Below are positions 12,443 to 24,281 of a DNA stretch of 64,000 bases, in pieces. Positions within the stretch are counted from its first letter, which is position 1. Each line of letters starts with the position of its first letter. The notes below the pieces were generated by a model, which worked only from the letters and a program-made list of their open reading frames with translations, did no database searches and had not been told where the DNA came from. This stretch comes from Medicago truncatula (taxonomy: Eukaryota > Streptophyta > Magnoliopsida > Fabales > Fabaceae): assembly GCF_003473485.1 (NCBI RefSeq), contig NC_053044.1, positions 54,538,091 to 54,602,090 on the forward strand, read 5' to 3'. The translations under genes and the position numbers were made by a program.

Positions 12443-12889
12443 TGAGAGGATCAATAATGTAAACTATATTTTTACATTTATATATTACTACATGATACAA
12501 ATTATGTGGTTATGTTTATTGGGATATATATTTTTCAGCAAATGAAGCTGGAGGCGTGTATAGACTCAGACACATGCTTGACAACGACACCAAAGGTTGT
12601 GCTTGTGGAGAGAGGAACAAGTGCAGGGTTCTATCTAGACAATGCAGCATACAGAACCTTCATCTTCAATAAGTTTAACGTGAGTCCAGTGGACATGGAA
12701 AGTGCATCAGTGGCTCTTATATGCTTGCAACAAAGGATTCCTTTCATTGCTATTAGGGCTCTCTCTGACTTGGCTGGTGGCGGCACCGCGGAGTCGAACG
12801 AGGCTGATACCTTCTCACCACTGGCTGCAACCAACTCTGTTGCTGTGGTCATTGAGTTTGTGAAGCTCTTGTCAAACCACACCAAGTAG
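6270..12889 (+). CDS. Bark storage protein-like / nucleoside phosphorylase family protein
   Basis: Five exons: 6270-6504, 6790-6857, 6968-7123, 11721-11978, 12539-12889. Together they give a 355-residue protein of the PNP/UDP-phosphorylase superfamily, the group that includes poplar bark storage proteins and relatives of methylthioadenosine nucleosidase. Residues 1 to about 29 form a hydrophobic signal peptide, so entry to the secretory pathway and a vacuolar or apoplastic location are inferred. Family motifs include VMTGLSV-INAAITTQLLL, VVHYGIAGNAN (substrate loop), VDMES with Glu293, and IRALSDLAGG with Asp316, which matches the catalytic Asp of nucleosidases. Enzymatic activity is therefore possible as well as storage. 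The ATG at 6270 follows a TATA box. Intron 3 (7124-11720) is 4.6 kb and filled with mobile elements, yet all exon phases remain intact. Confidence 0.88.
7250..7430 (-). mobile_element. tRNA-derived SINE-like element with (TA)n expansion
   Basis: Read on the minus strand, an A-box-like TTAACTCAGTTAG (near 7403-7417) is followed by a B-box GGTTCGAACCC (7317-7330). This is the internal RNA polymerase III promoter layout of tRNA-derived SINEs. The spacer between the boxes is mostly a (TA)n run at about 7338-7393. The 3' part and the ends are not clear, so the limits are approximate. Confidence 0.5.
7338..7393. repeat. (TA)n microsatellite
   Basis: An uninterrupted TA dinucleotide run of roughly 28 units in intron 3 of the bark storage-like gene, between the A-box-like and B-box-like motifs of the SINE-like element. 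It is likely to vary in length among accessions. Confidence 0.9.
7598..7626 (+). repeat. 29-bp duplicate of the exon 3/intron 3 boundary
   Basis: The 29 bases at 7103-7131, which span the end of exon 3 and its GTAGTA donor, are repeated exactly at 7598-7626 inside intron 3. The copy therefore carries an intact decoy 5' splice site with exon-like sequence ahead of it. Confidence 0.9.
8437..8731. mobile_element. Stowaway-type MITE
   Basis: Terminal inverted repeats CTCCCTCCGTCC and GGACGGAGGGAG bound a 295-bp AT-rich element flanked by TA dinucleotides (8435-8436 and 8732-8733), the Tc1/mariner target duplication. It has no coding capacity and lies in intron 3 of the bark storage-like gene. 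Confidence 0.88.
9382..9533. mobile_element. Short Stowaway-like MITE
   Basis: About 152 bp bounded by CTCCCTCCACTATCAATTAT and its degenerate complement, with a central ATTAATGATGTATGTGG segment. The 3' side has TA; the 5' flank has CA, probably a mutated TA. A relative of the same family lies at 48068-48213. Confidence 0.7.
10108..10927. mobile_element. MULE-type MITE nested in a Stowaway MITE
   Basis: The ends are GACTGGTGCTAGTCACA and its complement, and the inverted repeats extend to about 40 bp (through AAAACAAGTTACACCC). A perfect 9-bp direct repeat TATAATTTG flanks it at 10099-10107 and 10928-10936, the length made by Mutator-like transposases. The 820-bp element is non-coding and carries a 36-bp minisatellite. 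Confidence 0.88.
10186..10560. repeat. 36-bp tandem minisatellite
   Basis: About ten head-to-tail copies of a unit built from TAATTTACATTAACCT followed by (A/G)ATTGAACATAAGTAAACT. Copies differ at a few positions (AACATAAG, AACGTAAG, AATGTAAG) and one is partial. The array lies inside the nested MULE-type MITE and is probably part of that family. Confidence 0.88.
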
Positions 12890-12899
12890 TGATCCATTT

Positions 12900-13640
12900 T
12901 GTGATGTTTTTAATAATCCGTAATTAGTTCAATGGCATGCACATGTAAACAACAACTTTGTTCTTGGTTTGGTTGTCTGGAAAATAATAAAGCATAACAT
13001 TTCTTTCACGTAAATTTGAAAGAATAAGGTTTTTAAAGATGGGGAATTATTTGGTGCTCATAAGGTAGATTAACCAAAAATTTACTTAAAAAGGTTAAAA
13101 TATAATTAAATATGTAAAAAAAAAAAGACAACCTTAAATAATTAGGTATTTGGTATTATGCCTGATAAAATTTTCAACTATATGAATTAATTTTTCACAT
13201 CTATTCAATATTTTATTTTCTATCTATCTTTCTCTTCTTATCACATCATCAATTTATCACATCTATTACATCATTCTTTCATATCTCTTTCTGGCTCATA
13301 ATGTATACACCTAAAAGGATGTACATAACATTTTCCTAAAACTTTATAGATATGGAAGTCGTTATCTTTTAACAAACACCAGGTAGTGCTGACATGCATG
13401 CATGGTATGCAACTTTTAACAATCCAATACCCGCAAGTCTCTCACATGCCTCATTAGCTGCCAAACAATCTTAATCACACAGTTAACGAACACTTGATCG
13501 AGAATCATTCATTACCTATGATAAAAGGTACGTAGTAATGTTCTAAAACCACCCTTGCTGTTGTTGTTGTTGACAATGACATTGGTGTTATGCTTCTGGC
13601 TTAGAAGAGTGTTTTTTTCACTGTGACAACTATGGTACCC
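12900..13640. other. Intergenic, 3' flank of the bark storage-like gene
   Basis: AT-rich. An AATAAA-like signal (AATAATAAAG) near 12984 may serve polyadenylation of the upstream gene. No other gene is seen. Confidence 0.4.
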
Positions 13641-13643
13641 ATG

Positions 13644-13784
13644 GAAGAATGGTGGGTAATTTACTCCAACCAATACACATTAGCCACATAAGCACATTTT
13701 TAAGTGGTATCCATGAACTATCTTGACCCCACCAACAAATTGCTCATTTTCATTGGTTGGTGGGTAAATTATCCACCATTCTTC
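13644..13784. mobile_element. Short inverted-repeat MITE
   Basis: About 141 bp with roughly 30-bp inverted ends: GAAGAATGGTGG(G/A)TAATTT followed by AC and CCAACCAAT, and the reverse complement at the right end. No clear target duplication was found. It is non-coding. Confidence 0.65.
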
Positions 13785-13789
13785 AAAGG

Positions 13790-14570
13790 TAATCTAAAAA
13801 AAACCTTTTTTCACTTGCAGAAAATCAAACATGAAAATAACTACATTAGAACGTTGTGGGATCCCAATTTATTCGGGTTTTCAAATTATTGAATTCAACT
13901 TGCATCTATTGGAGTTTACTTTTCTTTTGATGGTACTTCTTCTATGGAGTTTATGGTTTTTATTTGACACATTAGATCTACGTACGTTTGACCCACGAGG
14001 AATTGAAATTATAGAAAAATGTTTTGATTTTGTTGAGAAAATAAATTATAGAAAAATATATATTGGGGTGCATCATATTTGATGGACCGCCTGCACATCT
14101 TTATCATGGTTATCATTTTCTTTTTATGAAGGAATCTGCCTTATGGTTATCATTTGAATATTAAGTTTATCATTCATGCTAACAATTTTAAAATGACACG
14201 TTTGAGTAAAACTTAACGTTTTTTTAATTAAAACTAATTGAAAAGACTAAAATGTGTAACATAGAGAAGTTAAAGGACCAAAATAAATCGAATTTTAATT
14301 AAATGATCAAAACGATACTACCTAAATAGTTAAGGGATCAAAAATGCAATTTAGTCATAAGACTAATAACCTGAAGACAAAAAATCCCTTCTCATTGTCA
14401 ATACTTTAATTCGCAGCATACTTCTGCATTTTAAAGAATTATTTGTTGACAAGTTTGATCTATAAACGTGCACTTGGACACTTGTGATCCAGGGGCTGAC
14501 GAGCCGTATGCAAAAGAATTGCTCTTCACCCAGCATTTTTCACTCGCGCCTGCAGTCATCCCAAAAATGT
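13790..14570. other. Intergenic, no gene seen
   Basis: An 83-codon open frame near 13831-14082 has no recognisable domain and no supporting splice sites. The rest is AT-rich. Confidence 0.4.
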
Positions 14571-14573
14571 CCA

Positions 14574-14723
14574 TGCGTTAGTTAACTAATGCAAGTGTAA
14601 AATTATGCGTTACTTAACTAACGTAACGTAACTTAAGTCACGCACGTGTAAAAACCGCTTTTTTACACTTGCGTGACTTAAGTCACGCTGAAATTAACAC
14701 GTGCGTGAGTTAACTCACGCAAG
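14574..14723. repeat. Array of perfect and near-perfect palindromes
   Basis: Within 150 bp there are two perfect 18-bp palindromes, GCGTGACTTAAGTCACGC (14671-14688) and GCGTGAGTTAACTCACGC (14703-14720). There are also near-palindromes GCGTTAGTTAACTAATGC (14575-14592) and GCGTTACTTAACTAACG (from 14608). A hairpin is formed by CACGTGTAAAAA pairing with TTTTTACACTTGCGTG. All share a core of TTAA flanked by GCGT and ACGC arms. They are far more ordered than the surrounding AT-rich DNA. Confidence 0.8.
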
Positions 14724-14724
14724 T

Positions 14725-16360
14725 TTTGTTTTTGCATATAGACTCTCTATTTAAGAGTTTGGTCATATTTAGATTTTAGATACAAATCCTCTTTATGTTA
14801 ATAATTCTTGCACTAAGCTAATTCAAACTTTGCTTTAACTTCAATTGAATCCACTAAAAAATGGTGAGATTAATCCCTTAAATCAAATCGTGCGAGGTTA
14901 AAATAAAAACACTAGCATTTGATTATAATTTTTTTTAGTAAAGCATTTGATTATAATGAACAGTTCCTATACACTTGTGTCCAAAGATTTGGTCAACGCA
15001 TCCGCTTAGGATGCATCTAGTAAAGTACCTCCATTCCTTGGTTGTTATTTTTTCCTTTCGCGGTTCATTTTTGCAATAAATATTCTTTCCCCGCTTTTTT
15101 TACCTTGCAAGATACGATAATAATTTTTTTTATTAGAAAATACTAACAAGCGTAATCGAAAAGCAAAAATAATGTAACCGAAAAAATAAAAGCGGAAAAT
15201 GAAGATTTTTCGCCTTCAGATATACAAAGAATTTAATATTCATATAAGTTTCGTTTAATGGTCTTTGTTATTTATTTATTTTAGAAAATATTCGTTAAAG
15301 TAGATAATTGAGTTTAAATGTTAATAAGTTTCAACAAATGACGAATTGTTTGAATAATCTAAATTCGTTAAACTAAACAATTCTTAGACTATACTTACAC
15401 AAAACTTGAGACTATCAGGACCCTTTATATGAAAATAAAGGTTTAGTAAAAAAAGATTCGTTCAAATTCATAGATAAATAAGATTAATCAATCAATTGGA
15501 TTCAAGTGGTTAACAGTTTCTCCTTCAACAAAAAAAAAAAAAAAGTAGTTATTAGTTCCATCAAATAATAAATTGTCTAAAGATTGATTATTTGATGGAA
15601 CAATTCTTAATCAAATTTTATTTATTGGTGAAACTTTTAATTAAAATGGTCTCTTTCCCCTGTAAAATCAGAGAATTTAAAAAAATTGTTTTGAATGACA
15701 AATGTTGATAAGCAACCGTTAGATATATTATGACAAATAATGTACAACGTTGATAACCGAATTGTTTCTCAAATGAACAATTGAAATCGATTTGTCAACC
15801 AATAAATAGAAAATCAAACATCACACACACTAAAAAAGGCAAAATCACAAAAGAATAGAATACACTTCAAAGTGACCGAATACCATGTTAATGAAATGTG
15901 ATATATTTATTGTTGTTAAGAATCCAAAAAAAGGATACCTTCCATAAAAACTCTTGACCTGTGATAAAACAACAGTACAGAAGTCTTTCTTTGGGTGTGA
16001 ATGACAACCTTATCCAATTGGATACTCCTTGAGAAGCAAAACGTGGCAGCTGTATTTTATCCAAAAATCCATATCACTAAAGTTCTACTGTATGTATGAT
16101 AGCAACCAATCATTATAATTATAATTATTGATAAAAAGAGTATCATGCAAAACATAAGGTAATTTCTCTTTATTGTATGAATTCAATTTCAACTTAAAGG
16201 AATGTTAAAAAACTGAAATATTATTCTGCTGAGTCAGATTATGTTTATCCAACCGTGTTTTTCAATATCCACATTTACTCGGTTCGGAAACGAGTTGAGA
16301 CATTTGTGTTGTGTTAGGTAACACGAGCTAGTACAGGTCAGCACCAACCGACTTTTTGCT
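14725..16360. other. Intergenic, upstream of the casein kinase gene
   Basis: AT-rich with no exon-like frames. The last few hundred bases hold pyrimidine-rich sequence and probably the promoter and 5' UTR of the kinase gene, but no single TATA box stands out. Confidence 0.4.
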
Positions 16361-16540
16361 TTGAACAACGATTTATTATATCTATTTCCTATTTTAACCT
16401 TACCTTTTATAATCTCTCTTCTTCTTTCTTCATTTCATTTCATTTCAATTCAATTCAATTCTATCTTTGTGTCTACCAAACCCTCCTTTTCATTTTCTAT
16501 TCCGTTCATCGCCGCCGTAACGTATCAATCATCCGCCAAC

Positions 16541-19500
16541 ATGGAGTGGGTCGTTGGCGGAAAGTTTAAGATTGGTCGCAAAATCGGTAGCGGTTCATTT
16601 GGTGAAATTTATATAGGTAATTTATTCATTTCTATTCTTCTATTCAATATTCATATTCATATTCATATGCTGATTATTTTCTTTCTTTTTGCAGCCTCAG
16701 ATATGGATACCTCTGAGGTCGTTGCCGTCAAAATGGTTTGTTTCTTTTTCTTTCATTTCTCATCTCTCTTTATCATATCATCATCATCACAAATTTTGCT
16801 TAAATTTCATTATTTATGTATAATTCCGGTAATCCAAGGAATACATGAATTTATCTTAATGAGATCGACATTTTGTAGTTGGATTTGATCAATGTATCCG
16901 CTTTGATTGGTTTGGGTAGCTCAACTGATTAGGGTTAAAAGGGGTTAGAGGATCCAAGGTTGCCTGTTTAGGAAATGAACGTGGCTTGATAACATGAGAA
17001 TTAGGGATGGGTTTTTGGATATGCATGCATAACTACAAGTATAAACTTTGGTTAATTTTTAATTAAAAGAAATATACTTGCTTGAATGCTAGGTGTAAGC
17101 TATGGCCTTTATTTTTGACACACCTTCATATTCAATTTGCTCAATAACTATTTTGTACAAGTCCTAATGCTGATTCATAGTTGCTCCATTTTATTATTTT
17201 GTAGGAGAAGAAGAGAACAAGGCATCCACAACTATTGTATGAGGCCAAATTATACAGTCTTCTCCAAGGAGAAAGTAAGTTATAAAAGAAGCATTTGGGT
17301 ATTTTGGATCTCATATGAAAAAGGCTATGTTACTTGTTTTTTTCTGATTCGTCTTACACTTTGGATTTTAGGTGGTATTCCAAGTATGAGATGGTGCGGT
17401 ACTGATGGAGATCATAATATTCTGGTTATGGATCTTCTGGGACGTAGCCTGGAGGACCTTTTTGTCTTCTGCGGGAGCAAGTTTACTTTAAAAACAGTTT
17501 TGATGTTAGCAGACCAGATGGTAACCACTGATTCATATATGGATTGTTTGCTTTATTTTTCAAGTGGCATAATTAGTTCTTGATGATTTTAAATATGGCT
17601 TTTGGAAATAACTATCATGTTTGTTGCCAATCAATATAGTAGCAGTTTTATATCTAAAAATTACCTCTTGTAGGCAATTCCTATCCACGGGGGCTTTCAA
17701 CGAAAGCACATTAATGTCAGTTTATTTCTGTTTTATTTTACTTGACCACAGCTTTCGAGAATAGAGTACATGCATTCCAAGGGTTTTTTACATAGAGATA
17801 TCAAACCAGATAACTTCCTAATGGGTATTAGGAGAAAATCAAGTCAGGTAAAATCATCTATATTCATTATCTTCATTGGCTAACTTATTTTGATACTTTT
17901 TCTGTCCCATAATTCCTTTTATGTTTCATATTCTTACATTTTGTCTCTGCTATTTGTTACATTTATAGGTTTATATTATTGATTTCGGACTAGGAAAAAG
18001 ATATCGGGACCCCAAAACAAGCAAGCATATTCCTTATAGGTATATTTTGTTCTGTTTAATTTTAATTATATTTCTAATCTTTTATTATGGATCATGTTTT
18101 TCATGTTATAAGGTTTTCTTGTGTCCTAAAAATACTTGATTTGTTTACTTTTCTATTTACAAAAGTTCTAGAGGTTTGACCACATGAAACCAGATTGTTT
18201 TAATGTCACACATGAAGTAAAAAAAAAACCAAAAACAAGAAGATAATACCAAACAGAAGATAAATTGAAAGTTGATATTAATTATTCTTTATCGGATAAC
18301 AGTTAATGAAGGTATTCAATCAAGTTTTCTATATTTCAAATCTTATAATTACCGAAAACTTCTGTAACTGGCGATCATTGCCTATTTTCCTATGACATCC
18401 TTGATATGTACTGCTGTGCACTCGGTTATAAGCAAAAAAAGTGTCTAAATTTGATGGACTCAAATATAAGCAAAACTTAGCTATTCTATGCACTTTTAAT
18501 GTTACTATTACAAAAATACCCTTTCGTTAATACTTTAATGTTGTGAGGAGATGACCATAATACATGTGGAAGTAGGTATTTTTACTTATAATGGAGTTTA
18601 GAGGGGGTATTTTGTGAAATGGTCTCTCCTTATGTAGAGTGGAAGTAGGTATTTTTGCTTATAATGGAGTTTATTGGGGGTATTTTGTGAAATGGTCTCT
18701 CCTTATTTTTTTTGTAAATTAAATGTACATTGCTGTTTATCAATAGAGAGTCTTCCAACTTGTAATCAATAGAGAGTCTTCCAACTTGTAATCTGTGTAA
18801 TCTCAAATAATTCCTTTTCCGAACACTTCTGATTGTTTCATTCTCACTGCTACTTGTGCTTTGCTTGTTTAACTAGTCAAGTTTATGTTGCCTAATGTTT
18901 TGAACTTGATAAACTTATGCAGAGAGAATAAAAGTTTAACAGGGACGGCACGATATGCAAGTTGCAATACTCACTTAGGAATCGGTACGTAGAAATAACT
19001 TCTCCTTCTTTACAGCTAACCTTGTAACCCACAAATTTCACTCTATTTTGGTTTAATTTATTCAGAGCAAGGTCGTCGTGATGATTTGGAGTCTATTGGC
19101 TATGTCCTTATGTACTTCTTAAGAGGAAGGTATGTTTCTTCCTATTCGTTGTAATTTTCTTAACATCTTGAATTTTAAAAAATGGTGCATATGAGTATCA
19201 ATTGCACATTCTTTTTAGGCAAATTTAGGGCTTGACTGTATGGTTTTTTGCATTTTAGCCTTCCTTGGCAGGGTCTGAAAGCTGTCACCAAAGAGGAAAA
19301 ATATGAAAAGATTCGCGAGAAGAAGTTATCAACTTCCATAGAGGTATACATTTTCAATTCCATAAAATGATTAACCCCTGACCCCCAATCTAGATTTTAA
19401 TTTCCTTTACTTCTCGCCCTCATACTTTGACCTACAGTAAAAATTGGATTAGGTTTTGATTAAGGTAGAGTTCCCCTAGTAGTCCTTTACTTATTTTTGT

Positions 19501-21509
19501 GTTAAGAGTGGGAACAAGGAAGAGTGTTGGCTGATGCTAAGGTAGGAAATGGTAATGAATTATGCAAAAACAAGAAGAGGCAACTCTAATATCAAACATA
19601 GTTTGAATACCTGAACTATTGACGAAACAATATTAAGAGCTTTTAAGGATTGCTATTACTGAATTTATCAAATTTTAGTTTGCCCCTCCTCTTGAGAGGT
19701 TTTATCATTGAAGTGTTTTTTGTTACAGAAGTTTAATGAACCCATATTCCTTGTTCTCAGAAGCTTTGCGAATCATATCCCGTGGAGTTTGCGTCTTACT
19801 TTCATTATTGTCGCTCCTTGACATTTGATCAAGATCCAGATTATGGATTCTTAAAGCGTCTGTTTCGTGAGTTGTTCACTCGTGAAGGTATTGACTGCTT
19901 TTTTTTTTTTTATCTTATACTCGTTTTTAAGTAATTACTGTCAATTGGACATATAGGATATATATCACATTGTTTGATGATATGATAATTTGCTTATTAG
20001 TTGGTTGTTTTAGCCTGTTAAATGTAGGAGATATTATAAATGACTTCCACTAAGTATTTAACCTTTCTGCTTTCTCCTTTAGTTATGCAAATTTTGTGCC
20101 AGAGTATCTCTACTTAAGCACATATTGCATACAGTACAAAGGTATACGTTTGAGATGAGACCTACCTGTGGTCTTGAGAACAAAGACAACTATCTAACAT
20201 TTTATGATTTTTTTTGAACAACTATATCCATAAATTCATGTTTTGGAAATTTTATGAATTATTTCATTTATTCTTCATTTGTCTTTGCTTGGAAATAAAT
20301 GATTTAGCTGTATCATGTACTAGTAACCAATCTTAGGGTTTCAAAGTTGTTTCTGGTAGCCTCTTGTGTTGTATTTATCTTCTCTCCTGATGTAATAAGA
20401 AGTTTACTTGGCTGAATTTAATGAGCAGGATATGACTATGACAATTTATTCGACTGGACCATCCTAAAATATCAGCAGACGCAACAGACAAGGAGACAAA
20501 AGCAATCATCGGTTAGTATTTTATTTTGAACCTCTAAACATTTTTTTTTATTGTCTAGCTTGCATTTACTAGAATGCATATGGATTGTCTGATAGCCCGA
20601 TTATTAAACTTTCCTGATTTTATTCTCTTCCTCACTTGAATCAATGACTATTTGCAGCCTTCGGATGCCGTACCTAGTGCTGTGCCTAGCAGTCTACAAC
20701 CAGTGGTTATGGAAAAACATACAGGTAACTTCAGTCTTCTTATGTTCATACAATGTGGTTACTACTATTCATGAAACTTCTGAAAACTTAATATAAGCTT
20801 CTGTTGCACTAGAATTAAGATAGTTGCCAAGATTGACAGATATTTACCAACAAATTCGTTGTAATTATTATTATTTTTAACTTGGAAGTTGGAAGTTGGA
20901 AGTTTTGCTTTGCTGTACCGGTGTTCAACTAAGATAGACTTAAGTTTGCATTATAGTTGATTAATGCTGTCTACAGATCCCGATGATGCATATGTCTTAA
21001 TTTCCTTTTCAGGAATCAATAATTCACCTCAAGTTACCGTAACAAAACTGCTAACCAATCTTGATCGTCCAAATGTGCGTGTGCAGCCTAAGCCATCCAA
21101 TCTTAAGAATCTAAATGCCAAGAATCATACCGGAAAACATGTAAGTCACAGTGATTGCTTCCAACTGCCATTGGATTTCTTAATTTTACCTCTATGTCCT
21201 CTATTAATTGCTAAGACATGATGGCCTCACTTCTGTCGTCATGTTTGGGCTGTTAGTTCCATCATAGATATTTTGTTTTGATTTTTTTTTTTACTTGGCT
21301 GAAGAAATTCAACTGATTGAGATAAATTTGTGCAGAATGTGAACAACGATCCATCCACTTCATCCGCTTTGCCCAAATCGACTGCAGAAAATGTCTCCAA
21401 GCCTGAAAGGCCCACAGGAAGTTCAAACCTAGGTCGTGTATTTGGGAATAACTCCCATATTTCAAGCAGCTGGATTCCTTCTTTACGGCGAATATCTTCT
21501 ACCAAATAG
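16541..21509 (+). CDS. Casein kinase I (CK1-like, plant CKL) Ser/Thr kinase
   Basis: Fourteen exons: 16541-16616, 16695-16735, 17205-17274, 17372-17520, 17752-17847, 17969-18039, 18923-18984, 19066-19129, 19259-19343, 19761-19887, 20429-20511, 20658-20724, 21013-21140 (or from 20977), 21336-21509. They encode 430 residues, or 442 with the earlier acceptor. The kinase domain starts at residue 9 with the glycine loop GSGSFGE (16-22), Lys38 in [17 protein letters not shown] in [12 protein letters not shown], and the CK1 signature [24 protein letters not shown]. The tail beyond about residue 300 is Ser/Asn/Lys-rich and non-conserved, as is usual for CKL proteins. Plant CKLs phosphorylate cytoskeletal, light and hormone signalling proteins, but the substrate here is unknown. 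The ATG at 16541 begins [16 protein letters not shown], the standard CK1 start context. Confidence 0.93.
18566..18792 (+). repeat. Two small tandem duplications in CK1 intron 6
   Basis: A 73-bp unit beginning GTGGAAGTAGGTATTTTT occurs twice (from 18566 and 18639), differing at a few bases. It is followed by a 26-bp unit, CAATAGAGAGTCTTCCAACT plus TGTAAT, repeated exactly at 18741-18766 and 18767-18792. Both are non-coding and lie in the longest intron of the kinase gene. Confidence 0.85.
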
Positions 21510-22328
21510 TAGGTAAGAAAATCGTTTATCCAGAGTGTGAAATTGGACTCGGCTATATTATTAGCAGGTTTTCCCTGTCATTGTATTTTGACTGTCAAAA
21601 TTCTATACCATAGTTGTAAAATATTTGGCTGAGCCACCGCCTTTGTTTGTTTCTCGTATAGTATTTTGGAGGAGTCGGTTGGAGCTTCTTTTTTATGTTC
21701 ACTGTTGCAAATATCATGCCGCTCACCTCACCAGAGGAATTGTAGATTATATTGACAACCAAGATTCCTGACATGATTAACTTCCTTCACATGACACCTT
21801 CCTATCAAATGTAATGGCTTGTCCCACTTTAAGAGTTGGAGAGAGAGAAACTTCAAAGGTTTTAACAATTTTGAAGGAGGTATGCCGGTGGATAAGAGAC
21901 TCAGGGTCGTCTGTTGTAGACCTTAAAATGTGAGACAAAGTCTGGCTGGTTTATATTTTCTCTATAAATTGCGATGAGTCAAACATGCATGAATGAGGGG
22001 AAGCCATAATTCTTCTTTTTGTATTAGACATTATTTAACTTCCTTTTGATTTTCTTTCAAGCATTTAGCACACAAATTTGTTTGTCTTTTCACGTGTACA
22101 GTTAGGTTTGCTAGCATTCAATTTGATTGTAACCGTTCCCCAACTAATTTATTCACAAACCAATCTGATTCATATTTGAAACGAACATTTTGTTGAATTT
22201 GGTGTTGGAAAGCTACTTAGACTTGATGTTATTCTAATTTCTATCAACATTCTCGTGGTAGTTAGAATGGAAGAAATTCATAGCAAGAAAATATTGAATA
22301 ATCCAGAATAGTAGATGCTGATTGGGGT

Positions 22329-22365
<37 letters not shown>

Positions 22366-24281
22366 CTCTTCATAAAATTATAAGAACTCAGATTTTCAGT
22401 CGAGAAATGAAGGAGTAGGCTTAGAGCTTATGCTTTGAACTGGTGGCTACATATTAGGTAATGGTTGGTAATGGCCACTTTATCGTTTTAATTTACTTGC
22501 ATAATTTAGGTCGAAAACATGGTCCTCTATCTAATGGACCAATTTCCACCTTCAAAAACCAGTATCATTTTCTATATTTTAAAAATCTTCCAGCTCTATT
22601 TTTTAGGGATCTTCCACCTCTCTAATTTGTTTTCAAGGGTCCTTATTCCACTTGACAATAGTGTCACCAAAGAATCATTTCTTGCATCAGCCCTACTTTT
22701 CCATAATTGTTTATGAACTCAAGCAAGAATCATGTCATAATGCAATTTAAAACCTCCTTTCCTAAAGGATCACCAACCGACTGTGAACTCTTAAAATGAC
22801 AAATTGCGGTAATCTAACAATTATTCATTCATACACTGTCAAATAAACCAAAATCATGTATGCATTATTCTTTCCCACTCTAACAAACAAATAGCAAAAT
22901 TAAATATTTCAAAAAGAAGAGTAACAAAATTAAAGAAAATGAAGTAAAGAAGGAAAGAATCATTTTGTCATTGATCTGAAGAATCGAGAAGTTGGCTCCA
23001 TGGAAGACGGTTGAGCAGTGCTTCAAGTATGTTGATGGAATGGTACCTGCAAACACTCCAACATCCATGTAAGTAAGTGAAGCGGAAGTAAGAGATACGT
23101 GGAATAGAAAGTGTACCTTTCTCTCCATCTCATGTGGTTCTTATAGTTGGACTGAAGAGATTTCCAAGAATTGGGCGCTTAATGACCGAATTCGTAACAG
23201 TTTTTACGTCTCCTTAACATTCGCCCTTGTCCCCGCCTTTGTTTCGGCCGTTGTCCTTGCTAGCCGTTATTGACTTGTTGAAGAAGCTTTGACCCTTGGT
23301 TAGGTTGTTTGCGTTATGTCAAGTTTCTTATGGATTGAGCCTAGGCCCTGTCCAGAACAGTCATTTTCTTTAGTCGACAAAAAAGGAGAGTCATGTGGGG
23401 CAGAATGACATTGTCAATGGCGAGGTAAAATGTTGAGTTGTTTTTTCTTAAAGCAAGGTAAAATGCTGAGTTAGCAAGCACAAATGTACATATGTTAAAC
23501 TTATATAGAAGTTTATAAATATTTCTGTAAAACAATAAACTAAAGAAATAGAGCGTGTGCATAAATGGGTCCCCAAATTCTACTTTAAAAAATGATAATG
23601 GTGACAAAGAATAATCCTATAATGATGAACTCCGCTGCCATAAAAACAGGTCTTTAAACTCTTTATGCATAAAGCACTGAGAGGTGGAAATGAAAAGATA
23701 CAACTAAAGTGGAGTCAAATATAAATGGCCTTTCAATTGGGTCCTTTTGTTCATCACTAAGATTCTTTTATCTTGTTTCTAATCATCCTAAATAAAAAAC
23801 ACTATTTTTTTTTTTGTTCAGGTAAAATAATAGTGAATTTGATTTCGGAGGTTTGTCAGAGCCAGACAGGCCTCATATCTCATAGAGCGTTTACAAAAGT
23901 ACTTTGAGATTGTCCACCGAGATCATAACATTGACAGGTGGAGTTGAATCCACATCTCTGTTGGGTATGAGTCAACTCATTACCAGCTGGATCAACCTAC
24001 ATCGGCAAATATAAAGCACTTCGATACAAACGGCACATTTTCTGTTTAAATATCTAACTATTGCTCATAAGTTCTCTCATCATATTGCTCTCTTGAGTGA
24101 TTGAAGCTTCAGGGTATTCATCTTTACAAGTGAGTGTTAAAATTGGTAAAATAGAGAAAGTTGTTTTCCATTTCAACATGACTACTTAATATGACAAAAA
24201 TGAAACCAAACTACTTTTAATTCTTATGTTCAAGTTTCATTCTCATGAAAATATTTAACTCATATTCTGTGATTAATTTCA
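21510..24281. other. CK1 3' UTR, then intergenic DNA with a poly(T) tract and a possible gene fragment
   Basis: The first 500-600 bp probably hold the kinase 3' UTR. A run of about 42 T residues lies at 22331-22372. On the minus strand two exon-like pieces near 22973-23150 can be spliced (GT at 23117, AG before 23044) to read NHMRWRERYHSINILEALLN and end at a stop. No upstream exons are found, so this is at best a fragment of an unrecognised gene. The remainder shows no gene. Confidence 0.4.

Noticed and set aside
12631-12897. 88-codon minus-strand frame opposite exon 5 of the bark storage-like gene
   Set aside because: It is the antisense shadow of a well-supported exon, with no recognisable domain.
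13831-14082. 83-codon plus-strand frame with hydrophobic stretch
   Set aside because: No recognised motif, no splice support, and composition typical of AT-rich chance frames.
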